Positions 16,988 to 25,810 of a stretch of 64,000 nt of DNA are shown piece after piece (position 1 is the stretch's first letter; each line of letters opens with the position of its first letter). The stretch comes from Hyunsoonleella aestuarii (lineage in GTDB: Bacteria; Bacteroidota; Bacteroidia; Flavobacteriales; Flavobacteriaceae), in NCBI RefSeq assembly GCF_006148925.1, contig NZ_VAWB01000002.1, positions 524,460 to 588,459 of the forward strand. Direction: 5' to 3'. The notes under the pieces were generated by a model, which saw only the letters and a program-made list of their open reading frames with translations, was not told where the DNA came from and made no database searches. The position numbers and the translations under genes are program-made.

Positions 16988-18793
16988 CTAGTTTATAATT
17001 ATTTTCTTAGTAACTGTTCCTATTTCAGAATTAAGTTTCACCAAATAGATACCGCGAGAATATTGAGATACATTTATTGTATTCACTCTAGAATTATTAA
17101 CAAGGTCTAATTTATAAACCTCTTTACCAAGTATATTAAAAATCCTTATTTTACTTATATTTTGATAGCCGCTATTTTTAATATGTAGAGCATCTTTTAC
17201 TGGATTTGGAAATATTGTAATGTCTTGATCAAGTTCTTCATCGGCTAATGAAAGTCCTGGGTTTCCGCCAGAACAAGCGTGATTTATAGTTAAAGACTGA
17301 CTGCATATACCACTTGATGAACTTCTATTTTGAATGTCTTGAGAACCCATTATATCTTCATTACTTAAACCTCTTAACATTTCACCACTAGATAAGGAAT
17401 AATGCATAACTACATTTGTATCAATTACATGTCCCAATTGATGTGCATGCCCTAACTCATGTACTGTAACACTTTCAAAATCTACCTCTCCTGATTGAGG
17501 ATTGTTAGTTTCGAAATTCCAATTAATAGCATCGTTAAAAATTATATCTGTATCTGTAACATACCACTTAATTTGTCCATCTTGATAACAGGCAGAATAC
17601 GCTGAAAATGTTTGCCCTAGTGTGCTAAGCGGTAAGGTTCCAAAAGTTACAAGATTAACACCGTCATACGAATCTAATGTTGACGTCGTTGTAGTTGACC
17701 CCACTATCCAGTTCATACCAGACTCACAGCTCCAGGTTTCCATAGCACTTTCGAATGGAGCCATGGCTTCTGAGGTGCTAAAACCTTCATTAATTGTCCA
17801 GCTCATACCTCCCATTCCGTTTAAATCTATATGTTGGGTTTGGAAATCTTCGTCGCCAGAGCCTATATCATAAGCTAAATTAATTTGCGAATAGTCTATT
17901 GTTAAGCTTGTATTGGATTCAATAGATCCATTTGAAGGTGTATTAACCATAAATGTACCGGTTCCAGCTTCATCTGGGATTTCTACCTCAATTTTTGAGT
18001 CAGTCCAACTTAAGACTTGATTATCTAGCGCATCAGTATGCAATGCACCTCCATAATTAGCGTTACTAAACCCTACAGTTCCTTTAATGGTCCCAAAACC
18101 AGATCCATTAATAGTTAAAACACTCTTGGTTCCTGCGGAGTTTTCCGTTGCACTAAAAGATGCAATAGCTGGCGCCATAATAGACTTGCTGCTGTTAGTT
18201 TTAGTAAAAGTGCTAATATCTTTATTTAATACAAAATCGTTAACTATAACTGGTTGTTTACCACTATAAGAAATAATTTCATTGTAAAAGACATCTTTTA
18301 TATTATCTATAATAGAGAACATATTGCTTACTCTATCATTTCGTTCATCATATTTATAAAATCCTTGGTTTGCTCCCAACGAATTAAATTTTGAAAATGA
18401 AATAGCTGATTTATTTTGAGTACTACTAGATTTAGTTTTTTCTAACATAAAAACACCTTTATCTCCTTTTCTAAGATTTAAACTATGTGATACTACTACA
18501 GCCTTCATATCTACAACACCACCTGCCGTAATAATCTCTATAGATTCTGAAATTAATTCCCCCTTAAATACTTTGTATACTTTAATAATATTAGAGGTTG
18601 AAATCCTTGAATGAGTGTTATCCAAATAAGATTTTTTTGAAATCACCTCACCTTCAATAATGGCATCTGATAACTCTATTTGTTTGTCAATTGAAATTTT
18701 ATTAATCAAATTATGGTCTCGACTTTGACTATATAAGGAAGAAATAGAAAAAAAGAGACATACAATACTCAGTTTAAAGTAATACTTAGTCAT
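16988..18793 (-). CDS. T9SS-exported metzincin-type metalloprotease with IPT/TIG domain
   Basis: A 601-residue secreted protein. The signal peptide is about residues 5-22 (YFKLSIVCLFFSISSLYS). An N-terminal region of ~185 residues follows, then an IPT/TIG domain (SVLTINGSGFGTIKGTVGF, about 215-300). The catalytic domain has the extended zinc motif HELGHAHQLGHV (HExxHxxGxxH class) and a downstream VMHYSLSSGE Met-turn, as in metzincins. The C-terminal ~75 residues (ITIFPNPVKDALHIKN... GIYLVKLN...KKIIIN) are a T9SS sorting domain. It is likely a surface or secreted protease. The substrate is not evident. Confidence 0.85.
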   Translation of the reverse strand: MTKYYFKLSIVCLFFSISSLYSQSRDHNLINKISIDKQIELSDAIIEGEVISKKSYLDNTHSRISTSNIIKVYKVFKGELISESIEIITAGGVVDMKAVVVSHSLNLRKGDKGVFMLEKTKSSSTQNKSAISFSKFNSLGANQGFYKYDERNDRVSNMFSIIDNIKDVFYNEIISYSGKQPVIVNDFVLNKDISTFTKTNSSKSIMAPAIASFSATENSAGTKSVLTINGSGFGTIKGTVGFSNANYGGALHTDALDNQVLSWTDSKIEVEIPDEAGTGTFMVNTPSNGSIESNTSLTIDYSQINLAYDIGSGDEDFQTQHIDLNGMGGMSWTINEGFSTSEAMAPFESAMETWSCESGMNWIVGSTTTTSTLDSYDGVNLVTFGTLPLSTLGQTFSAYSACYQDGQIKWYVTDTDIIFNDAINWNFETNNPQSGEVDFESVTVHELGHAHQLGHVIDTNVVMHYSLSSGEMLRGLSNEDIMGSQDIQNRSSSSGICSQSLTINHACSGGNPGLSLADEELDQDITIFPNPVKDALHIKNSGYQNISKIRIFNILGKEVYKLDLVNNSRVNTINVSQYSRGIYLVKLNSEIGTVTKKIIIN

Positions 18794-19300
18794 AATATGG
18801 TAGATTTGGGATAACTAAACTACAAAATTATGACATATTATCCGATAAAAAAGTATTTAATCGATGAAATACGTTTATTTTAACAAATTATGTAAGAAAA
18901 AGAATATAATAACTATAAATATATGTTGGTTAATTATTTTCCAAGTTACAATACCACAGTTTACAGAATAGTTAGTGGTTAAATGTATTAAACTTGAATA
19001 ATCTATAATGATAGCTTATTTTATAATAGCAAATAGCCTGGAATTCATTTTATCTAAAAATGAAAACTAGCGCATTAATGAGCATTTAAAATTTATACAC
19101 TTCTTAAAGTCAAGATATTAACTAAACTGTTCAATTTTCAAATAATGTAGAATTCAATATTTAAATCAAAAACAACTAAATTATACATATTTTCTTACTT
19201 TATAGTGCATATATTATGCATTTTATCGATAAAATGACATATTATTAGGTTTAAATGTTATAATACTTTTATATTTATCCCAAATCTTAACCTATTTATT
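18794..19300. other. Divergent intergenic region between two T9SS genes
   Basis: 507 bp with no convincing gene; the short ATG frames present are unrelated to anything and very short. It contains two copies of ATGACATATTAT (18830-18841 and 19234-19245), an ATCGAT site at 18860-18865, a half-site TCCGATAAAA at 18841-18850, and the perfect palindrome at 19221-19234. It is therefore the shared control region of the metalloprotease gene (minus) and the FG-GAP gene (plus). Confidence 0.5.
19221..19234. promoter_or_regulatory. Palindrome TTTTATCGATAAAA, first copy
   Basis: A perfect 14-bp palindrome 66 bp before the FG-GAP surface-protein gene. The identical sequence recurs at 62029-62042, before another surface-protein gene. 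A dimeric regulator site is the simplest reading, but the composition is simple and chance cannot be excluded. Confidence 0.4.
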
Positions 19301-20680
19301 ATGAAAAAAATTACGTTCATTTTAGCATTGTTTGTGCTAATGCCAACTTTTTTTTGTCAAGCACAACTTTTTAGTTCTAAGAAAAGTATTAATAATTCTA
19401 CTGGAAACTTACCAAGTGTAATTGATTCTGGCAATTTAGATAATGATTCCAATATAGATATTGTAATAGGCACTACTTATGGTGGTACTATTGAATGGTA
19501 TAAGAATAATGGAAATGGAACTTTTAGTTTACAAACATTAGTTACTTCTACACTTACTGGAGTACTTGGATTGGCTATAGCCGATCTAGACAACGATTTA
19601 GATAATGATATAGTGGCATCTTCATATTTTTCAGGACAAGTTGTCTGGTATGAAAATGATGGTTCTGGAAATTTTGGCTCAGCGCAACTAATTGCCTCTG
19701 GCATTGGTGAAGCTGGAACTGTTAAAGTTGGAAAGATTGATAATAATAATACTATTGATGTTGTAGTTGCTGCAGGAGCATCTGGTGAGGTTAGATGGTT
19801 TTCAAATAATGGAAATGGCACATTTACCAGTAGTTATGTTGTTGGAAACAATGGATTAACACCACGAAGTATTGATTTGGCTGATTTTAATGGTGATGGA
19901 GATTTAGATGTTGTTGTTGGCTTTAGGGATACTCAAAATGTTGAACTTTATGAAAATCAACTGGCAAATAGTGGTTCAACTACTTTTTTGAGGGATGCGA
20001 ACGGTTCTATTTCATCTAGTAATTCAGATCTAAACGAAGTTTCTTTTGGTGATGTGGATAATGATAATAATCTCGACATTATTAAAGTAAATAAAAACGG
20101 CATGACTTCATGGTATAAAAAAGAAAGTAATGGTACTTTTAGTGAACATAATTTATCAACAACATATAGTAAACCAGCTACAGCAATGGTAGCAGATTAC
20201 GATGATGACTCTACAAACGATATCATTGTTGGGTATGCAAATAGTGGAACCGACCCATTGACATGGCGCGACAACTCTGGTCCAGAGTCATTAATTGATA
20301 ATACCCAAGACGATATAAACCAAATTACAATAAATGATTTTGATGGTGATGGTGATTTAGATGTTGCTAGTATCTCTCAAGGTCAAAATGATTTAAATTG
20401 GTTTGAAAATTTAACTTATTCGCCATCTTTAAGTGTAGTAAACAAAAATATTACGTCGTTTAAAGTTTATCCGAATCCAGCTAAAAATGAAATCAATTTT
20501 CAAGTAAATAATTTTAGCAATAATTTTAATGTTGATATTTTTAATGTAACTGGTAAAAAAATAATAGAAGCCACCATTAGTATTGGAAATCCTAAGTTGG
20601 ATATTTCTAGTTTATCCAAAGGTGTTTATCTATTAAATATTAAAGATTTTAGCACAACCTTAAAGTTTGTAAAACTGTAA
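19301..20680 (+). CDS. T9SS-exported FG-GAP/VCBS repeat protein
   Basis: A 459-residue secreted protein with signal peptide KKITFILALFVLMPTFFCQA (cleavage near 21). The body is a series of FG-GAP/VCBS repeats forming a predicted beta-propeller. Calcium-loop motifs recur, such as DSGNLDNDSNIDIVIG, DFNGDGDLDVVVG, DVDNDNNLDIIKV and DFDGDGDLDVA, spaced by roughly 50 residues and often followed by W/LYENxGNGTF. The last ~75 residues (FKVYPNPAKNEINFQV...GVYLLNI) are a T9SS sorting domain. It is likely displayed on the surface. Calcium binding is inferred from the DxDxDG-type loops. Ligand unknown. Confidence 0.85.
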   Translation: MKKITFILALFVLMPTFFCQAQLFSSKKSINNSTGNLPSVIDSGNLDNDSNIDIVIGTTYGGTIEWYKNNGNGTFSLQTLVTSTLTGVLGLAIADLDNDLDNDIVASSYFSGQVVWYENDGSGNFGSAQLIASGIGEAGTVKVGKIDNNNTIDVVVAAGASGEVRWFSNNGNGTFTSSYVVGNNGLTPRSIDLADFNGDGDLDVVVGFRDTQNVELYENQLANSGSTTFLRDANGSISSSNSDLNEVSFGDVDNDNNLDIIKVNKNGMTSWYKKESNGTFSEHNLSTTYSKPATAMVADYDDDSTNDIIVGYANSGTDPLTWRDNSGPESLIDNTQDDINQITINDFDGDGDLDVASISQGQNDLNWFENLTYSPSLSVVNKNITSFKVYPNPAKNEINFQVNNFSNNFNVDIFNVTGKKIIEATISIGNPKLDISSLSKGVYLLNIKDFSTTLKFVKL

Positions 20681-20701
20681 GTTAAATACAGAGTTTTAAG
20701 T

Positions 20702-20743
20702 AAAAAAAAAGGAGTGGTTGTAAACCACTCCTTTTTTTTTTTT
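20702..20743. terminator. Bidirectional rho-independent terminator
   Basis: GGAGTGGTT (20711-20719) pairs with AACCACTCC (20723-20731) around a 3-base loop. It is flanked by an A-run before and a T-run after, so it works on both strands. It separates the converging FG-GAP gene (plus) and the 1492-residue surface-protein gene (minus). Confidence 0.9.
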
Positions 20744-20759
20744 GATTAATTAATATTTA

Positions 20760-23700
20760 CTATTGCGGACTAGAAGATACTATCTTCTTAACAACAGTTC
20801 CTTCTTTAGTTGTTAATCTTACAAAGTACATCTGGTTATCCATTCTTGAAAGATTAATTTTAGAGGTATCCACGGTACCTTTAATGTAATGTGTATTATC
20901 AGAATATCTGATTAACGCACCTTTCATATCGAATACTTCAATCTTAACATCAGTATCGTAATCGAATGAATACTTAATATTCACTTCTTGATCGAATGGT
21001 ACTGGGTAAGCCTTGAAGTCTAAAGTTTTAGACAACGAATCGTCTGTACTAGGAGGATTACAAGTGCCTTCTTCTATGCCACAACCACATTCACCTGGAG
21101 ATGTTTTATTAGCATCGTCAGGACATCCGTCACAACCATCTGGTAAGCCATCACCGTCTGTGTCTATAGTATCATCAAATCCTGGGCAAATATCTACATC
21201 ACCACAGACACCATCACCATCTGCATCATTGAACGGATCATTTGGACATACATCGCAAATATCACCGATGCCATCGCCATCAGTATCTAATTGATTTTCA
21301 TTATCATCATTTGGACAGTTATCACAGGCATCACCGTAAGAATCGGTGTCTGAATTAGCTTGATCCATATTAGCTACGGACGGACAATTATCACATGGAT
21401 AATCTTCCACACTATCACCATCGCTATCATTATTCAGGCAGCTAGTATTTTCTCCAGAGAATGAAATCATCCCATTTTCGTTGTCAGATAGTATTTCACT
21501 CATACTAGTGCACATACAAAGTACTTGACAAGTCACTGCATGAGCAATAACATATATTGGTCCTGTTACATCAGTAACTTTAACACTATAGTTTCTTACA
21601 TAACCTAAGTTAGATGGATTGTAAGGATATTGGCCAGGTGCCACTGTATTTGTCCCATTTTTCTTTGGATATGGATCACAACCCACATATACATGAGCTT
21701 CGCTCATTACATATCCTGGTTCCTCAATATCATAAGTAACTGTTACCATACCATTCGAATAATTAACAATAACATCACCAACATTAGTTCCTTTACCAGT
21801 ATCGCATTGCGCCGCTCCTGCATATAAAGGCATTGTGTATTCACCTTCGCATTCTAGATAATTAGTCCAACCCCATCTTCTAAAGTCTGGGATAAAGCAA
21901 TTAGCTCCTTCATCGTCCATAGCGAAGGCTGTTTCACATTCACCAACTAAATCCCACTCTTCAACATATTCAACTGTAACCGTTTGAGCTGCATTACCAG
22001 CGCAGTCTGATTTATTAAATACATACTCATAGGTTGCAGAACATTCATCTGAACCTATAAGATTTTTATAGGCTTTTATAGGCTCTCCACTATCACAATT
22101 ATCACTCCAAGTAGTTTCCAAATACTCCGGTACATCTCCGTTACATACATAACCATCAGGCAGAGGAGTAATTGTTGGAGCTATCGTATCATCAATTGTA
22201 TAAACATGTGCCCATGTATCACTGTTTCCTTCACAGTCTGTATAAGTCCAAGTGTATGTACGAGTACCTTCACAAGTGATAGGGTCTGGATCGTCTGTAA
22301 TTACTGGACCTGTTGGTGTAAGAACATTTCCACAATTGTCATTGACTGACGGAGGTGTAATACCATTTCCATTTGCATTTACCTCACACTCGACTGTGGA
22401 CGCTCCATTTGCATCTAATACCTCAAACCCTTCGTACTCAATCGTTACTGTGTGTACATAATCTTGAGTGTTTCCTTCACAATCTGTATATGTCCAAGTG
22501 TAGGTAATGTCACCTTCACATACTGGACTTGCAGATACAACTACAGCACCAGGCTGTAATATATTACCACAGTTATCTTTTACCTCTGGTAATGTTGGTG
22601 GAACAATGTCTGCCTCACAGGCAACAGTAGCGCTCGTTGGTGTAATTGCTCCAAACGGCTCGTACTCAATCGTTACTGTGTGTACATAATCTTGAGTGTT
22701 TCCTTCACAATCTGTATATGTCCAAGTGTAGGTAATGTCACCTTCACATACTGGACTTGCAGATACAACTACAGCACCAGGCTGTAATATATTACCACAG
22801 TTATCTTTTACCTCTGGTAATGTTGGTGGAACAATGTCTGCCTCACAGGCAACAGTAGCGCTCGTTGGTGTAATTGCTCCAAACGGCTCGTACTCAATCG
22901 TTACTGTGTGTACATAATCTTGAGTGTTTCCTTCACAATCTGTATATGTCCAAGTGTAGGTAATGTCACCTTCACATACTGGACTTGCAGATACAACTAC
23001 AGCACCAGGCTGTAATATATTACCACAGTTATCTTTTACCTCTGGTAATGTTGGTGGAACAATGTCTGCCTCACAGGCAACAGTAGCGCTCGTTGGTGTA
23101 ATTGCTCCAAACGGCTCGTACTCTACATTTATAGTTTGAGTAACATCAATGAATTTACCACAGTTATCTGTAACTCTATATGTTCTAGTTATAGTAGGTT
23201 CACATGGATCATTATCAGATTCATCTTTTACCCAAGTTACCGTTGGAGTTCCACAATTATCAGCTGCATCAATAACAACATTTATATTAGGGTCTGGAAT
23301 ATTATCTATACAAGCTACAGTAATACCCTGTGGGTTTGAAGCAGTAGGGTCCTCATTGTCAGCAGCAACAGTAAAAGTCCTCGTACAACATTCAATTTGC
23401 CCACACTCATCACTTGCCACATAATGAACTGTTAACGAACCACCATTACATACAAAACTTGTAAAATCATAACTTCCTGTGTACTCAGTTCCATCGGAAA
23501 CACAATCACCATTTATGGTTCCTCCAATATAAATTTTTTCAGTAACTATTCCTACTCCATTAGAGTTCGTGAACAAATCAACAAAATCATCAAATGCATC
23601 ACTAATTCCTTGTTCAGATAAACAAGCTCCCAAATCTGGATCTGTAGGACATGTAATACTTAAATCTGAACCTGGCTCTGAATCAATAGAAGCTGTACTA

Positions 23701-25238
23701 AAACAACTAGAATCTGGTAATCCTGTAATAGAATCGATGGTTCCTGCAGTTGCATAAACCGTATAAGTTCCTGCTTCAGTAACCACAAACTGATTCCCTG
23801 TTACTCCTGTGTAAACACCATCTTTAAACCAACTATAAGTAATAATTAACTGGCCTGGATTAATTAAACTTGCCGTTAATACAGTATTTCCTGCAACGCA
23901 ATTTTCTGCAATTTGAGGTTCAATTTCTAAAGTATCACCAAAATCAAAAGGACCTACTAAATCTTTAAGTTCCGCAACAAATGAATCGGAAGAACGCGTT
24001 TTTACTAAGAAGCTTCCAAAAGGGCTTTCACATTGTTCTCCAGCATCGGCATTACTATCTAAACCAAATGCTGTCGCATTAATGGCTATTTCTGCAAATC
24101 CAAATTGTGGATATAACCCATCATCAGATATATCTCCTCCTCTATCTATTGTTGGCCAAGGTGTTCCCTCAACCGCACTATCAGCATTTACTTGAGCCCA
24201 AATAGCAGTAGCTCCTCCTTTAGGAACAATTTGAGCATAGCCATAGGTGCCAGCATCTAAACCACCATCATAATAATCAAAACCGCCATTTCCATCTCCA
24301 AATAAGAATGGTAAATTTGGTCTATCATTTAAAAGTTCTAACTCAGCTTGACCAATACCTACTAAATCAATCCAAACAAACACGCGAATATCTGCTACAT
24401 TACCTCCGTTAGTGTAATTAACAGATAAAATAATATCTCCTAATTGCGATGGAATACCATCAGCCTCAAATTCAAATGCAGTATGACCACCTTGTTGGCC
24501 ATAACTTGGATCTTCGTAAACAATGGATTCATTCTCAACTTTTATTTTACCTCTAAAATATTCAAAATCAATATAACTAGTACCATCTTGACTACGCGTG
24601 GAGGCTCCAACAAAAGCAAATTCTTGCCCAGCGAATGCACCACCAAATGGGGCTTCTCTTCTTAAATGGGCATATACATCAATAATATCATTTTTTTGAG
24701 GAACATCACCATTTTTAATGGTCCAAGTCATTGGATTTTGTATGTTCTTATCACTGGTTGCTCCAAAAACAGTCCCGTCTTTAAATTTACCATTAGTGCG
24801 CTGATCTCTTGCATATAATCCATCAATCCAAGTTCTAAAAGTGACAGGATCAACCCAAAATGGCTCTTGTGACATATCCAATCTTACAGCGATATTCTCT
24901 CCAGTATCTAAACCACTGGGATAGATGGAAGTATCTATTACACCCAGTCCTGGTGCTCCGTTCATATAGTCGAACCAATCGTCGGTCCCGGATGCCGGTA
25001 AATTGCTAAAGGAAAGAACGTCGGCTTCAACATCTGCATCAACGCCAAACCCTGCAATTGGATCTGTTTGGAGCGGAACAGCTTGAGCCATTAAATTACT
25101 TACACTCAACAAAAAAAGCATAACTACAGCTAAACTGGTTATACTTTTAAATGTTTTTCTTAGTAAACTAAGACAACACGCCATTAAATTTAAAGAGGTT
25201 TCACTCTTTGGTTTTTGGGTAAAATTGTACATTAACAT
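20760..25238 (-). CDS. Large T9SS surface protein with three identical 76-residue repeats
   Basis: A 1492-residue exoprotein. A signal segment around residues 34-52 (ITSLAVVMLFLLSVSNLMAQ) is followed by GFGVDADVEAD, the N-terminal domain shared with the 12842-16621 protein. The middle has HYR/Ig-like beta domains, including three identical 76-residue units (EPFGAITPTSATVACEAD...) at 22433-23116. A Cys-rich domain with FRRWGWTN, VGCDPYP, VAPGQY and YVIAHAVTC comes next, then thrombospondin type 3 repeats (DSDGDSVEDYPCDNCPSV, DTDGDGIGDICDVCP). It ends in a T9SS sorting domain (FKAYPVPFDQEVNIKYSF to VKKIVSS). It is likely a calcium-binding surface adhesin or matrix protein. MYN at codon 3 is an alternative start. 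Confidence 0.83.
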   Translation of the reverse strand: MLMYNFTQKPKSETSLNLMACCLSLLRKTFKSITSLAVVMLFLLSVSNLMAQAVPLQTDPIAGFGVDADVEADVLSFSNLPASGTDDWFDYMNGAPGLGVIDTSIYPSGLDTGENIAVRLDMSQEPFWVDPVTFRTWIDGLYARDQRTNGKFKDGTVFGATSDKNIQNPMTWTIKNGDVPQKNDIIDVYAHLRREAPFGGAFAGQEFAFVGASTRSQDGTSYIDFEYFRGKIKVENESIVYEDPSYGQQGGHTAFEFEADGIPSQLGDIILSVNYTNGGNVADIRVFVWIDLVGIGQAELELLNDRPNLPFLFGDGNGGFDYYDGGLDAGTYGYAQIVPKGGATAIWAQVNADSAVEGTPWPTIDRGGDISDDGLYPQFGFAEIAINATAFGLDSNADAGEQCESPFGSFLVKTRSSDSFVAELKDLVGPFDFGDTLEIEPQIAENCVAGNTVLTASLINPGQLIITYSWFKDGVYTGVTGNQFVVTEAGTYTVYATAGTIDSITGLPDSSCFSTASIDSEPGSDLSITCPTDPDLGACLSEQGISDAFDDFVDLFTNSNGVGIVTEKIYIGGTINGDCVSDGTEYTGSYDFTSFVCNGGSLTVHYVASDECGQIECCTRTFTVAADNEDPTASNPQGITVACIDNIPDPNINVVIDAADNCGTPTVTWVKDESDNDPCEPTITRTYRVTDNCGKFIDVTQTINVEYEPFGAITPTSATVACEADIVPPTLPEVKDNCGNILQPGAVVVSASPVCEGDITYTWTYTDCEGNTQDYVHTVTIEYEPFGAITPTSATVACEADIVPPTLPEVKDNCGNILQPGAVVVSASPVCEGDITYTWTYTDCEGNTQDYVHTVTIEYEPFGAITPTSATVACEADIVPPTLPEVKDNCGNILQPGAVVVSASPVCEGDITYTWTYTDCEGNTQDYVHTVTIEYEGFEVLDANGASTVECEVNANGNGITPPSVNDNCGNVLTPTGPVITDDPDPITCEGTRTYTWTYTDCEGNSDTWAHVYTIDDTIAPTITPLPDGYVCNGDVPEYLETTWSDNCDSGEPIKAYKNLIGSDECSATYEYVFNKSDCAGNAAQTVTVEYVEEWDLVGECETAFAMDDEGANCFIPDFRRWGWTNYLECEGEYTMPLYAGAAQCDTGKGTNVGDVIVNYSNGMVTVTYDIEEPGYVMSEAHVYVGCDPYPKKNGTNTVAPGQYPYNPSNLGYVRNYSVKVTDVTGPIYVIAHAVTCQVLCMCTSMSEILSDNENGMISFSGENTSCLNNDSDGDSVEDYPCDNCPSVANMDQANSDTDSYGDACDNCPNDDNENQLDTDGDGIGDICDVCPNDPFNDADGDGVCGDVDICPGFDDTIDTDGDGLPDGCDGCPDDANKTSPGECGCGIEEGTCNPPSTDDSLSKTLDFKAYPVPFDQEVNIKYSFDYDTDVKIEVFDMKGALIRYSDNTHYIKGTVDTSKINLSRMDNQMYFVRLTTKEGTVVKKIVSSSPQ
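22433..23116 (-). repeat. Three perfect 228-bp tandem repeats
   Basis: Units 22433-22660, 22661-22888 and 22889-23116 are identical in the DNA, apart from the outer edges where similarity ends. Each encodes one 76-residue module with paired cysteines. Identity at silent positions indicates recent amplification or ongoing conversion. Confidence 0.9.
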
Positions 25239-25359
25239 AACATTTTGGTTTAATTAATAAATGATGTCAACATAAATTCGGTCTAAACAACAAATGCCGG
25301 TTCTACAAAGTAAAACCAACTAAAAGTTGTCAAGTAAAAGGTAAGACGAGGGCATCTTT

Positions 25360-25376
25360 AATTTGCTATTAATCAA
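25360..25376 (-). promoter_or_regulatory. Conserved 17-bp upstream element, second copy
   Basis: AATTTGCTATTAATCAA, identical to 16771-16787 and likewise preceded by GGGCAT, 120-140 bp before the start of the paralogous surface-protein gene. Confidence 0.5.
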
Positions 25377-25755
25377 GTATGCTCTTAAAATAAAATAAGT
25401 GAAATGAAGTAAAATTGTAGATACGAGGGTAATCCAAATGTACCAAATAAAAATGCTTAATACAACTTGTGTTTTTCACTTTTAGATTATCCGCATAAAA
25501 GTTTAGACCATCTACATTCAATAGTTTTTTATTGAATAATTTTTAGATAAACCCACATTTTTATTCGATAATCTGTTTTTTTTTTAAATATGTTGAAAAC
25601 ATAATAATCTAACAGCCCCTATAATTGTTAATATTTACTAAAATATAACTCCCTTAATCCTACGAATTATTACATTCGCTTAAATTTTTTTAAAAATGAA
25701 ATAAGCCATAACTAGAAGTTGATAACAATCGAAATGATTGTTGGCGAATTACATT

Positions 25756-25785
25756 TCTGTGCTGAGCAATGTCGAAGCATGACCG
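25756..25785. repeat. Decayed dispersed palindromic repeat (REP-like)
   Basis: GTGCTGAGCAATGTCGAAGCATGAC resembles the GCTGAGCGAAGTCGAAGCATG type of short intergenic repeat common in Bacteroidota genomes. It has only partial self-complementarity now. I can see just one copy of this type in the window, so the call relies on recalled family form. Confidence 0.35.
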
Positions 25786-25810
25786 ATAAAAAACAATAAA
25801 ATTTAAACAG

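Larger units (their letters stand above)
25239..25810. other. Intergenic region between the large surface protein and the TlpA-like gene
   Basis: 572 bp, very AT-rich, with no plausible gene. It contains the conserved 17-bp element (25360-25376), a possible minus-strand promoter element CAAATGTA at 25435-25442, an ATTCGATAAT site at 25563-25572 and a decayed repeat-like sequence near 25755-25785. Confidence 0.5.

Noticed and set aside
22507..22917. Two identical 60-codon plus-strand frames
   Set aside because: They are the antisense of the 228-bp repeats and exist only because the repeat is repeated.
14505..23116. Direct repeats as a CRISPR array or assembly artefact
   Set aside because: Units are 258 and 228 bp with no spacers, and lie in frame within long genes with matching domain structure.
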